Assembly: GCA_943362175.1 (NCBI GenBank)
Contig: CALRIU020000020.1
Location: 1-64,000, forward strand
Direction: 5' to 3'
Origin: UBA4416 sp943362175
Lineage (GTDB): Bacteria; Bacteroidota; Bacteroidia; B-17B0; Aurantibacillaceae
DNA length: 64,000 nt
Each line of letters begins with the position of its first letter. Within the stretch, counting starts at the first letter, position 1. The position numbers were made by a program, and so were the translations under genes. The notes under the pieces were generated by a model. It saw only the letters and a program-made list of their open reading frames with translations. It was not told the DNA's origin and did no database searches. Positions 18,189 through 25,935 of this stretch are shown piece after piece.

Positions 18189-19256
18189 CTATTTTTTATG
18201 GAAATAGTTGAGATTGGTGGTAATCCCGAACGTATGCGAATTGCCATTAAGGGCGTATTTGGAATAGGCATAGTTGAAATGAAACTTCATGATTTTAACA
18301 CCAAAACCAGCTGAAAAACCGTTCACCGCGCGTTTGTCGGGCAGCGACATCTCTTTTCCCTTGCGGAAGTTATAGCCTACCCTGACGAAGACATTCTTAC
18401 CAAGAATGATCTCTGTCGCCAGCGTGATGTGGCGACCAAAGCGATCGAGGCCTTTGCTTATTTTTTCGTTCCTGATCTCTTTCTCTGTTTTGGCAGTGGC
18501 TTGTGTGCCAAAGGGATCGCTGGTGCTTTGATTGACCGTGGTTGTATAGGTCAGGTCCCATTTCAGGAGCTGGTCGTACTGAACAATGAGGCGGAAAGGG
18601 GCCTTGGCGACTTTCTTGCTAAAGCCAAGCTGCAGGTCGAATGGCAAAGGCTCCATCGTGCCGCCGGATGCGTAAGATTTCCACATGCGCCCGTAGTTTT
18701 TGGCAAGCAGGGAGATCACCAGGTTTTTCTTATCGTGGTAGGTCAGGCCCACATCCACGGCATTTCCTACCGAGGAATAGGTTTCGTAATGCGAATAAAT
18801 GGTTTTGAGCGTAGCCCCGATGGATAAGGTGCTGTCTTTATTGACCGGCTTGGCAATGCTGATGTTGAGGGAATAGTCCGCAGCCTTAAAGGTACCGGTC
18901 GACACGTCGTACTCGTCGCGCCCGTCGAACTTGCCATAGCTGAAATACTGCAGACCTACACCCAGTGTCCCGAATGTATTCAGCTGCTTTGCCCAGGCAA
19001 AATTACCGTAATTGAGGTCGGACACAAAGTTGACGTGGTTGAAACTCAGCTGCCGCGAAGAGCCGGGATGAAGCAAAGCCGGATTGCCATAGCCCAGGTT
19101 GACGTCATTGTCCCAGATAGCGATCGATGCGCCCGATAAGGCATTGGCACGCGCAGGCCCCGGAAGACTCAGAAAGCTGTAGGATTTGAGACCTCCTATT
19201 TGTGCCGGCAGCGATACGTTCAGGAAAATAAAAAGGTATGTGGCTAATTTCTTCAA
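18189..19256 (-). CDS. porQ: Type IX secretion system protein PorQ-like, outer-membrane barrel
   Basis: A 355-residue protein with a signal peptide (LATYLFIFLNVSLPAQ) followed by the PorQ opening GGLKSYSFLSLPGPARANALSG and a beta-barrel of alternating strands ending NLNYFHKK. PorQ is an outer-membrane component of T9SS linked to attachment of cargo with A-LPS or to lipid handling in Porphyromonas; here it fits with the several T9SS sorting-domain proteins in the window. The start is TTG at 19256: no ATG exists that would keep the signal peptide. It lies at the downstream end of the alkylation-repair cluster, 56 bases after a small unknown gene. Confidence 0.8.
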   Translation of the reverse strand: MKKLATYLFIFLNVSLPAQIGGLKSYSFLSLPGPARANALSGASIAIWDNDVNLGYGNPALLHPGSSRQLSFNHVNFVSDLNYGNFAWAKQLNTFGTLGVGLQYFSYGKFDGRDEYDVSTGTFKAADYSLNISIAKPVNKDSTLSIGATLKTIYSHYETYSSVGNAVDVGLTYHDKKNLVISLLAKNYGRMWKSYASGGTMEPLPFDLQLGFSKKVAKAPFRLIVQYDQLLKWDLTYTTTVNQSTSDPFGTQATAKTEKEIRNEKISKGLDRFGRHITLATEIILGKNVFVRVGYNFRKGKEMSLPDKRAVNGFSAGFGVKIMKFHFNYAYSKYALNGNSHTFGITTNLNYFHKK

Positions 19257-19312
19257 CTGCTTTTATGAACGCTTAAATATACAGTTTATTGTGTGTACAG
19301 CCGGTTCGGGGC

Positions 19313-19576
19313 TCAAAGAATTTTGTTAAGATGGTACAATAAAGAGCCTTTGAGGCGCTCGAAATCCGATCCGTAGGAGGCGCTTCCATAGTCTTTGGGA
19401 TGCGCATAGGCCAGGGCTTCAAAGCCCGAGAGCAGGCTGTTGAAATCGCTGTGATCGAGCTTTTCTAAAAACAAGCGGCGGTTGTTCTCAAGCAGGTTGA
19501 AGATATCGAGCGCGGCTTTATGCTTCGACGGGCTTTGCAGATGATTTATTTCGTCAATGATCTCAGGCAGCTTCAT
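19313..19576 (-). CDS. Small conserved-looking protein of unknown function
   Basis: An 87-residue acidic-helical protein (KLPEIIDEINHL, AALDIFNLLENNRRLFLEKLDHSDF, AYAHPKDYGSASYGSDFERLKG), with no motif I recognise. The ATG at 19576 is preferred; a TTG at 19615 would overlap the AlkB-fusion gene by 14 bases. Position, 25 bases after the AlkB-fusion stop, makes it the likely last gene of the alkylation-repair cluster. Confidence 0.55.
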   Translation of the reverse strand: MKLPEIIDEINHLQSPSKHKAALDIFNLLENNRRLFLEKLDHSDFNSLLSGFEALAYAHPKDYGSASYGSDFERLKGSLLYHLNKIL

Positions 19577-19601
19577 AATAGGTGAATCCGGTTTGGGCCA
19601 T

Positions 19602-20456
19602 TCAACCCTGGTCAATAATGGTGCGAAAGGTAAGATTTATTCTCGGTCTTTTTACCTTTGCCGTGGGTGGAAGCCTGTGCAGCCAGTTGCTTTGCGTGGC
19701 GCCTTTCATCACCAGCAGGCTGCCGTGTTCGAGGATGAGGGAAACGCTGTCCTTGCTTTGCTTGTGCTTAAAAGCAAATTTACGCTCCGCTCCGAAGCTC
19801 ATGGAAGCAATCACCGTGTTTTTGCCAAGAGAGCTTTCGTCGTCGCTGTGCCAGGCCATGCCTTCCTCTCCGTGATGGTAAAGGTTCAGCAAACAGGAAT
19901 TGAAGCGATGCCCGCTCTTTTCTTCCGCTATCTTTTTTAACTCTACCAGCTCCGGCGTCCAGGGCAGGGCCTGCTTGGTGGTACCGGAGTAGGTATAGGA
20001 GAATTCCCGGTCGGCATACCAGGCCACTTTGCGGGCAGTGATGATGCGTTTTCCGTAAATAAGCGCTTCATCGTTCTTCCAGGCAATGGTATCCATCAGG
20101 AGCGAGGCATAGCGGTTGGCCTGCACCAAAGGGAAGATGATTCCGTAATAAATCACTTCGCCATCGTAAGGCAGCAAATTGGTGTCGTGTGTGTCGTTAA
20201 ACAGATCCATGTGTGTGTGTTTCCAGTGTTGATAGTCGCGTTTCATACAATGCCCACAGGGCCTGTAGCCTGCCGCTCCGGCCTCTTCTTCCGAATCAAA
20301 AAAGACCCTGTTCTCCCGCCTCATGCGTTTTCCGGAAAAGCAGTGCAAGGTACCGTATATTTTCAGTTTTTTATTTCCGCCAAATGCCAGCTCTTTCCGG
20401 CGAAGCTTTTTTCTGAGCTCAGAGTCGCTGATGGCCTTGTGTGCGATCATACTCAC
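19602..20456 (-). CDS. alkB: Fusion of Ada-type zinc domain and AlkB dioxygenase
   Basis: A 284-residue protein with two parts. Residues ~30-80 match the metal-binding domain of Ada (YGTLHCFSGKRM, then GYRPCGHCMKRDY): C39, C67 and C70 align with three of Ada's four zinc cysteines, while the fourth is a lysine (K43). Residues ~90-284 are an AlkB-type 2-oxoglutarate/Fe(II) DNA dioxygenase, with iron ligands H203-x-D205 and H260 and the RxNxTxR signature (R272, N274, T276, R278). AlkB removes methyl groups from 1-methyladenine and 3-methylcytosine. The GTG start at 20456 overlaps the previous stop by 4 bases; an ATG lies two codons later. The Ada protein encoded upstream lacks this zinc domain. 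Confidence 0.85.
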   Translation of the reverse strand: MSMIAHKAISDSELRKKLRRKELAFGGNKKLKIYGTLHCFSGKRMRRENRVFFDSEEEAGAAGYRPCGHCMKRDYQHWKHTHMDLFNDTHDTNLLPYDGEVIYYGIIFPLVQANRYASLLMDTIAWKNDEALIYGKRIITARKVAWYADREFSYTYSGTTKQALPWTPELVELKKIAEEKSGHRFNSCLLNLYHHGEEGMAWHSDDESSLGKNTVIASMSFGAERKFAFKHKQSKDSVSLILEHGSLLVMKGATQSNWLHRLPPTAKVKRPRINLTFRTIIDQG

Positions 20457-21169
20457 GTGTGGGCATCATGAAAAATAATTCCCAATGTGTGCCGCTCCCC
20501 GGATCCCACCTCGCTCACACCGTGTTTCATGTTCACACGGTAATAGCCTTTGCTTCCTTTTACAGGGCGGAAATTGGTGGTGAATACCAACAGATCTCCT
20601 TTTCCCGGCTTCAGCACGATGGCTTTCGATTGTGCCCTGGGAACCTGTTCTGTCAGCACAAATTCGCCCCCGGTATACTCTTTTCCGGGATCATTTAAAA
20701 ATAACACCGCCTGCATGGGGAAATACACCTCACCATACAGGTCCTGGTGCAGCGTATTAAATCCTCCCTGCCCGTATTTCAGGATCAGTGCTGCCGGAAG
20801 CAACTGTCCCTTGCTCCGGCAACGTTCCAGTAATGCTTCATGCTCTGCGGGAAAGCGTTGATCAATCCCTAACACATTCATCCATCGGTTCGCTACGGGA
20901 GCGAGCGCCGGGTAAAGATTTTCCCTAAGCTGCCGGATGAGCGCAGGAAGCGGATAAGAGAAATATTTGTATTCGCCTAAGCCAAACCGGTAACGCTCCA
21001 TCACCACGGTTTTCCGGTAAAGCATCGTGTTGTAATACTCCACGATGAGCTGCTGACATTCCTCATCCGTTAATAAAGCGGGGATATGTGCAAAGCCTCT
21101 GGTATGCAGAGCTTCTGCGACCTGCAGCCAGTTAAGTGCAGCAATTCGCTTCTCTATAGAATCAGTCAT
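20453..21169 (-). CDS. 2OG-Fe(II) oxygenase of the alkylation-repair cluster
   Basis: A 238-residue non-heme iron dioxygenase. Residues H141-x-D143 (LHQDLYGEVYFP) and H216 (NMKHGVSEV) form the iron site and R226 (GERHTLGI) should bind 2-oxoglutarate. It belongs to the group often found next to ada or alkB genes and often labelled prolyl-hydroxylase-like, distinct from AlkB because it lacks the RxNxTxR motif. Its true substrate is not known; context suggests DNA, RNA or protein repair after alkylation. It overlaps the Ada-zinc/AlkB gene by 4 bases. Confidence 0.8.
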   Translation of the reverse strand: MTDSIEKRIAALNWLQVAEALHTRGFAHIPALLTDEECQQLIVEYYNTMLYRKTVVMERYRFGLGEYKYFSYPLPALIRQLRENLYPALAPVANRWMNVLGIDQRFPAEHEALLERCRSKGQLLPAALILKYGQGGFNTLHQDLYGEVYFPMQAVLFLNDPGKEYTGGEFVLTEQVPRAQSKAIVLKPGKGDLLVFTTNFRPVKGSKGYYRVNMKHGVSEVGSGERHTLGIIFHDAHT

Positions 21170-21189
21170 GTGTTAAATGTGTTTTGTCT

Positions 21190-21395
21190 GCTGTCACTTC
21201 GAGCGACAGGATAATCTTCCGGTCAGTTCGGGTGATTTTTGCTGTCTCTTAAAAAAATTGTAGCAAGAACGGCCAGGAAAATCTTTTCATGGAATACTGC
21301 CCGATATACCCGGCCGAAAAGAACAGGCGACCGGCACCCGAAGTGACAAAGCCCATTGTTCTGTCACTCCGAAATGACCAGTTTTTGATGTCACC
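21190..21395. repeat. Dispersed palindromic repeat-like region in the repair cluster
   Basis: The gap of 249 bases between the Ada-like gene and the oxygenase gene has no ORF. It has inverted copies of GTCACTTCG (about 21194) and CGAAGTGAC (about 21339), and further variants GTCACTCCGAAATGAC near 21365. Similar GTCACTTCGAGCG-type sequences are common interspersed repeats in Bacteroidota genomes. This copy looks degenerate. Confidence 0.45.
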
Positions 21396-21418
21396 TGATC
21401 CCTGGCACTCTGTATCCT

Positions 21419-22264
21419 CTATTCCCTTTCTATCTGCGCGGCCTCCCAGCCAATGATGGCGGCTTTACGCGTTGGTCCCCACATATAACCGCCGAAAGTT
21501 CCGGTAGACTGGATGACACGATGACAAGGAATTAAAAAAGCTACGGGGTTGCTGCCAACAGCGCTACCAACAGCACGCGAGGCATTCGGGTTTTCCAGTT
21601 TTCCGGCGATCTTTCCGTACGTGGCCAGCTCCCCCATCGGAATTTTGAGGAGGGTTTCCCATACTTTCAGCTGGAAGTCCGTTCCTTTCAGGTGCAGTTT
21701 GATTTCTGGCAGCTTAGCCCAATCGTGTGTAAAAATATACAGGGCATTTTGTTGCAGGGTATCCACCATCTGCCGGAAGGTTGCTTTCGGAAAGTGTTGC
21801 TTTAAATCGCTCAGGGCTTTGGCGGCATTATCTTCAAAGGCCATGTAGCAGATACCTTTGGTGGTAGAGGCCACGATCATATTGCCGAAAGGGGTTTCCG
21901 CATAGCTGTAGTTGATCGTGAGCTCTTCACCGCCGTTCCTGTATTCGCCGGGCGTCATGCCTTCGATGTTGATGAACAGATCGTGCAGGCGGCCGGTGCC
22001 CGACAAGCCGGTTTCGCCGGCTGCATCAAAGAGTGTGGCCTGCTTATCTTTCAGCACCTGCTTGGCATGCTCCACGCTGATGTACTGCAAAAACTTTTTA
22101 GGGCTTACTCCGGCCCAGTCGGTAAAGAGGCGCTGAAAATGAAAAGGGCTCAGGTGTACTTTTTCCGCCACCTCATCCAGGTTGGGCTGATCCCTGAAAT
22201 GTGTCTGTATATAATCGATGGCTTCTGCTATCCGGTTATAATTGATGTGTGTGCTGTCTTTCAT
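21419..22264 (-). CDS. ada: AraC-type HTH / O6-methylguanine-DNA methyltransferase, Ada without its zinc domain
   Basis: A 281-residue protein. Residues ~10-110 are an AraC-family DNA-binding domain (IDYIQTHFRDQPNLDEVAE, LSPFHFQRLF, GMTPGEYR). Residues ~115-281 are the methyltransferase domain with active-site I-P-C-H-R-V (C247), plus TAYGKIA-type ATYGKIAG. The cysteine accepts the methyl from O6-methylguanine or O4-methylthymine, inactivating itself. E. coli Ada has an N-terminal zinc domain that senses methylphosphotriesters; this protein has none, and that domain instead sits on the AlkB protein in the same cluster. A plausible -7 box lies just upstream (22283-22290). Confidence 0.9.
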   Translation of the reverse strand: MKDSTHINYNRIAEAIDYIQTHFRDQPNLDEVAEKVHLSPFHFQRLFTDWAGVSPKKFLQYISVEHAKQVLKDKQATLFDAAGETGLSGTGRLHDLFINIEGMTPGEYRNGGEELTINYSYAETPFGNMIVASTTKGICYMAFEDNAAKALSDLKQHFPKATFRQMVDTLQQNALYIFTHDWAKLPEIKLHLKGTDFQLKVWETLLKIPMGELATYGKIAGKLENPNASRAVGSAVGSNPVAFLIPCHRVIQSTGTFGGYMWGPTRKAAIIGWEAAQIERE

Positions 22265-22282
22265 GGTGTTTATTTCTGATCA

Positions 22283-22297
22283 CAAAGCTAGAGCTTT
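22283..22297 (-). promoter_or_regulatory. Possible promoter and small inverted repeat before ada-like gene
   Basis: On the minus strand TAGCTTTG (22290-22283) fits TAnnTTTG and lies 18 bases before the ATG. The overlapping AAAGCT-AG-AGCTTT (22284-22297) is a short inverted repeat. A -33 box is only a weak TTTC. Whether it is bound by the Ada-like regulator is unknown. Confidence 0.35.
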
Positions 22298-22365
22298 AGC
22301 TTCTTTCCCGAAACCCGAAACTTGCTGAGTTTGAATCATCAGAATATGCCGTGAGGTTATGAATG

Positions 22366-22854
22366 TCATTTCACGCAACAGGAAAATACAGCGCTATCCC
22401 GGTTGTAGTGAGCTGCACCGGGATAGTAGCTCTGCATCCTGAATGTAAAGCTCTGCTTCTTATCCCTGTGCTCTTCTGCGATGAGCCAGAGGTCAAAGGA
22501 AGAGCTTTGGTATTCATCTCCTTTTTCATCGGGCTTATAAGCGGCTTCATGCTTCTCCATAAATAACCGAAGCTGACGGTTAAAGGCCGGGGCTGTTTCC
22601 GACACCGGATAATACAAGATGATGTGATGATTGAGCAGGCTATCTTTTTTGAAGATGGAATCCAGGTGAAATCCCGCGGGCAATTGCCTCAAAGGCTGTA
22701 TTTCCAGGGCTGTAGAAACGTTGACAACATCCAAAGAAATGGAGTCTGTTGCGACCGGAGCGCTTTCCGTCTTCGGATGCTCCTCCTCTCCCGGAGGAGT
22801 ACAGGCTCCCACAACGAACAGGAAAACCAGGCAGCTGTATATTCTTTTTATCAT
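22366..22854 (-). CDS. Lipoprotein with DUF4163-like domain, possibly truncated
   Basis: A 162-residue lipoprotein (signal LVFLFVVGAC, Cys about residue 18) starting at the ATG at 22854. Residues ~60-155 have the pattern of DUF4163 (hydrophobic strands, FNRQLRLFMEKH, and the YYPGAAHYN segment similar to the usual YYxGGAHPN). In related proteins a DUF3298 domain follows this; here the frame stops after only a few more residues (FSCCVK), and no continuation is seen in other frames. It may be a shortened or decayed form. Function unknown. Confidence 0.5.
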   Translation of the reverse strand: MIKRIYSCLVFLFVVGACTPPGEEEHPKTESAPVATDSISLDVVNVSTALEIQPLRQLPAGFHLDSIFKKDSLLNHHIILYYPVSETAPAFNRQLRLFMEKHEAAYKPDEKGDEYQSSSFDLWLIAEEHRDKKQSFTFRMQSYYPGAAHYNRDSAVFSCCVK

Positions 22855-22874
22855 GCTTACAAACGTTGCATTCG

Positions 22875-23426
22875 TTACACCGAAGTTCCCCAGCTGAACA
22901 GCATCCATTCCTGCCTGCTTTCCACAAAGTACTGGCGGTTATTCCATGTATCCGAAAAACAAACAGCGGCCACGAGCTCTTCTTCTGTTAAAGATAAGCT
23001 TTTGGGAATTGCCTGCCCGTTTTTATGAAGCGAGGATTCCGCTTCTTTAAAAATGCCCTCTTTAATTTCATTGAAATTTTCCAGGAAATGGCTTAATGAA
23101 ATATGCTGCCCATCTGTCCGCGCCAGGTAACCGGAAGAGAGGATAACACTACCGAAATCAATGATGTGAATCTCTGCTAACGAGGCTCCGGTCCATCCCT
23201 CCCCTTCTACTGCCAATCGTTCAAGAAGATAGATCATGGCGTTATCCCGATTGTTGGTAACGGTTTTACTCACCGCTACCATAAAGGCAGTTCCCCACAA
23301 TTCGCTTTTGCAACTCAGCTCGTAATAATCGGTATGCTTCCAATCCTGGTCCCGTAGCAAAGCCTGATCCTGTTCAAGGTTATGGTGGTGAAATACAATC
23401 AAAGCCGGTTTGTATAATGGAGGCAT
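22875..23426 (-). CDS. Uncharacterised cytoplasmic protein
   Basis: A 183-residue protein without signal peptide or membrane helix and with no motif I recognise. It is rich in aromatic and acidic residues (YYELSCKSELWGTAFMVAV, HIIDFGSVILSSG, LTEEELVAAVCFSDTW core EEELVAAVCFSD). It lies 9 bases after the zinc-ribbon membrane protein gene and 20 bases before the truncated lipoprotein gene, so the three may be cotranscribed. Confidence 0.6.
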   Translation of the reverse strand: MPPLYKPALIVFHHHNLEQDQALLRDQDWKHTDYYELSCKSELWGTAFMVAVSKTVTNNRDNAMIYLLERLAVEGEGWTGASLAEIHIIDFGSVILSSGYLARTDGQHISLSHFLENFNEIKEGIFKEAESSLHKNGQAIPKSLSLTEEELVAAVCFSDTWNNRQYFVESRQEWMLFSWGTSV

Positions 23427-23434
23427 TCTTAGGG

Positions 23435-23881
23435 TTAAGGCTTATAGTTCTGCCAGCCATCATCGAGCAGGAGCTTTACCGGCAAATAGCTATCCACGTC
23501 ATTTGAATCTTTAATGCCCAGGGCTTTGATCCGCTTTCTGTATACCAGAGAAATATACAGGACCATGCCAATGATCCCGGCAATAACAGCCACCACGATG
23601 GTGATAAAGACACGCTTCGCCAGGAAGCCGGTGATGATGCCTGCTGCAACAGCTGTGGCCAGGAAGGTGACCAGCGCAGGCCTGTTGGATCGGTGATGCT
23701 CGGTGTAGCACGAGGCGCAACGGTCGATCTCTAGTTCTTTTTCATAATATTTGGTGGTTTTCTTCAGGCCCGTCAACCCGATGCCATAACTGCTGTCGAG
23801 CTTTTTATACAAGCTTTTACGAAACACATATTTAGGCTCCGGCTTGTTTTTATTACAATAATAACATAGGGTTGCTTCCAT
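23435..23881 (-). CDS. Membrane protein with N-terminal CxxC pairs (zinc ribbon-like)
   Basis: A 148-residue protein with CYYC near the N-terminus and CASC at about residue 55 (two CxxC pairs, likely a zinc site), followed by two hydrophobic helices at ~69-90 and ~92-115 and a short cytosolic tail. The ATG at 23881 is chosen because the two cysteine pairs begin directly after it; the open frame further upstream overlaps the divergent thioesterase gene. Function unknown. Confidence 0.65.
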   Translation of the reverse strand: MEATLCYYCNKNKPEPKYVFRKSLYKKLDSSYGIGLTGLKKTTKYYEKELEIDRCASCYTEHHRSNRPALVTFLATAVAAGIITGFLAKRVFITIVVAVIAGIIGMVLYISLVYRKRIKALGIKDSNDVDSYLPVKLLLDDGWQNYKP

Positions 23882-23985
23882 CGTCTGTTGCCTTTTCCGG
23901 CAATTAAAAATAAAAAATAAACCATTCACCGGCAAACGTATCTTGATCTTGTCGTGGGATTCGTTACATTTATGAGCAAAAAACG

Positions 23986-24468
23986 ATGTTGGAAAAAGAC
24001 CTACACAACCACATAGAGCTCCAATTCCTGAGCGAGCCATCGGACGTGAACTTCGGAGGCAAGGTACACGGGGGCATGATGATGAAATGGATAGACCAGG
24101 CGGCTTATGCCTGCGCCGTGCAATGGAGCGAATCCTATTGCGTGACGGTATACGTGGGCGGCATCCGCTTTTACCATCCGGTACACATCGGGCACCTGGT
24201 GAAAATGGAAGCCCGCATCATCTACACGGGTAAAACAAGCATGCACATTGCGGTAGATGCGTTCTCCAAGCCGGTAGGCAAAGAGAATTTCGTAAAGAAC
24301 ACGCATTGTGTGATCGTCTTTGTGGCGCTCGACAGCGAGAACAAGCCCAAAGAGGTTCCTGCCTTTGTTCCCACTACCGAAAAGGAACTGGCGATGAATA
24401 ACTACGCGCTGAAGCTCATGGATCTCCGGAAGGGCATTGAAGAAGAAATGCGTCCTTATATCAGCTAA
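23986..24468 (+). CDS. Acyl-CoA thioesterase, hotdog fold (YciA/BACH type)
   Basis: A 160-residue hotdog protein that would hydrolyse acyl-CoA thioesters. Seen: NFGGKVHGGMMMKWIDQAAY, in which the N-F-G-G...H-G-G and D37-like acid of the family are present, then VGGIRFYHPVHIG and YTGKTSMHIAVDAF. YciA-like enzymes act on medium or long acyl-CoA and usually form hexamers. It is followed 6 bases later by a second hotdog gene, so the two are an operon. Confidence 0.88.
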   Translation: MLEKDLHNHIELQFLSEPSDVNFGGKVHGGMMMKWIDQAAYACAVQWSESYCVTVYVGGIRFYHPVHIGHLVKMEARIIYTGKTSMHIAVDAFSKPVGKENFVKNTHCVIVFVALDSENKPKEVPAFVPTTEKELAMNNYALKLMDLRKGIEEEMRPYIS

Positions 24469-24474
24469 TACCAC

Positions 24475-24882
24475 ATGACCCCAAAAGAAATCATAGACAT
24501 CATGACGGCACGCGATGCATTCAGCCGCTGGCTTGGGCTGGAGATCGACGTGATCGAAAAAGGCTATTGCAAATTGCATTATACCGTTAAGCGCGACATG
24601 CTCAATGGCTTCGGGAACATCCACGGCGGCATTTTATTTTCAGCTTCGGATTCCGCTTTTGCTTTTGCGGGAAACTCGCATGGCGTAATTACAGTGGCGC
24701 TCGACGTGTCCATTACGTTCACGCAGCCTGCCAAAGAAGGCGAAGTGCTGTATGTAGAAGCGAAGGAGCTGCACCTGGGCAACAAAACCGGGCTTTACGA
24801 TATTCGCACCACCAACGCGGAAGGCAAGCTGGTAGCGGTGTTCAAAGGCACGGCCTACCGCACGGGGAAACCTGTAGAGTAA
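24475..24882 (+). CDS. PaaI-type hotdog thioesterase
   Basis: A 135-residue hotdog protein of the PaaI/phenylacetic acid thioesterase group. The key segment LNGFGNIHGGILFSASDSAFAFAG contains N-x-HGG and the D/S active-site helix (core FGNIHGGILFSASDSAFA). No phenylacetate genes are near, so the substrate may be a different aryl- or acyl-CoA. It lies 6 bases after the first thioesterase. Confidence 0.88.
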   Translation: MTPKEIIDIMTARDAFSRWLGLEIDVIEKGYCKLHYTVKRDMLNGFGNIHGGILFSASDSAFAFAGNSHGVITVALDVSITFTQPAKEGEVLYVEAKELHLGNKTGLYDIRTTNAEGKLVAVFKGTAYRTGKPVE

Positions 24883-24925
24883 CTCTCCTTTCAGGCAAGA
24901 GTGTTTTTCACAAAACCTCAGCTAT

Positions 24926-25921
24926 TCAGTACTTGATCAGCAGCTTCGATTGCCTGAAGGTCCCCGACAGGTTACTCACTTTTACACTGTAGATATAACG
25001 GCCCGGAGCGAGGGCCGACACGTCGGCATCGATGATCTGCTCACCGGAACTTAAATTGCCGATGGTGTACGTTTGTAATTCTCTTCCCTGAAGATCGGAG
25101 ATCGCAAGCCTCACATCCGAGGGCTGCCTTAAGACCACCGGAATTTTGGTGCTGTCGCCACAGGGATTCGGATAGTTCTGCCGGATCTGGAACTGGCTCT
25201 CTGCTTCCGTGCTGTTGATACCCGTGCCAACGGGAGCCGATACGAATACTTCCCAGTCGAGGGTATAGCCAGAGGCAACACTGCCGGAAACGGTTGACAT
25301 CTCATTGGAGGTACCATCGGAAAAGACGTTGTCGGAAGCATTATACGTATAGCCTGTCATACCTTTGGTATAGCCATACGCTGTGGCACTATTCACCGTT
25401 TCCACAGCACTGCCGCTGCCTTCCGGAAAGGCGATCTGCGTGATCAGCAAAGAGGTTCCTGCCGAGGTGTAGATATGCACATGAATATGAGTGGCGCGAC
25501 TTTGGTACCAACCCGGGAAGACAGAGGCATACGTTACCTTTCCATTTGCATCGGTACTTTGCCGGCCTCTCAGAAAATGATTGGAGGTATAATCCGTTTG
25601 CTGCATCTGCGTGCCGCCATACTCGGAGTAATTCCCATCCTTGTCGCAATGCCAGATATCCACCAGCACATCCGGTAACACGGCGCAGCTGTTATTTACA
25701 TTCTTTACAACAATGTTGATCGTGAAGGCTACGCCTGTTCTATCTCCCACGATGTTGGATCGCACCAGCGACGCTGGTGTGATGGTTGGAAAAGGCCCCG
25801 CCGTTTCGCTGTTGGTAACCGAACAGCTGACCGAGTCTTCTTTTTTAGCAAGCAAGGCCGGGGCTATTAAAGCCATTCCCAAAAAGCCGAAGCTTTTTTT
25901 CAAAAAGTCTGATCGTTCCAT
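24926..25921 (-). CDS. Secreted intradiol ring-cleavage dioxygenase with T9SS sorting domain
   Basis: A 331-residue protein. Start at 25921 gives MERSDFLKKSFGFLGMALIAPALLA, an export signal with an RSDFLKKS stretch (twin-Arg-like motif incomplete). Residues ~35-250 resemble the protocatechuate 3,4-dioxygenase/catechol dioxygenase fold: ETAGPFP opening, VDIWHCDKDGNYSEY, then FPGWYQSRATHIHVHI, which gives the tyrosine and the two histidines expected to bind iron. Residues ~255-331 are a T9SS sorting domain (IRQNYPNPCGDSTKIP, LAISDLQGRELQ, GRYIYSVKV, KLLIKY). A dioxygenase sent outside the cell is unusual and could act on plant or lignin-derived catechols. It follows a pirin-like gene by 14 bases. 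Confidence 0.85.
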   Translation of the reverse strand: MERSDFLKKSFGFLGMALIAPALLAKKEDSVSCSVTNSETAGPFPTITPASLVRSNIVGDRTGVAFTINIVVKNVNNSCAVLPDVLVDIWHCDKDGNYSEYGGTQMQQTDYTSNHFLRGRQSTDANGKVTYASVFPGWYQSRATHIHVHIYTSAGTSLLITQIAFPEGSGSAVETVNSATAYGYTKGMTGYTYNASDNVFSDGTSNEMSTVSGSVASGYTLDWEVFVSAPVGTGINSTEAESQFQIRQNYPNPCGDSTKIPVVLRQPSDVRLAISDLQGRELQTYTIGNLSSGEQIIDADVSALAPGRYIYSVKVSNLSGTFRQSKLLIKY

Positions 25922-25935
25922 ATCTATTTGTTTTT

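Noticed and set aside
22283..22297. AAAGCT-AG-AGCTTT as an Ada-binding box
   Set aside because: Too short and unlike the known E. coli Ada box for a claim; kept only as a possible inverted repeat.
23882..24040. N-terminal extension of the CxxC membrane protein
   Set aside because: It overlaps the divergent thioesterase gene and lacks a plausible start near the family-like N-terminus.
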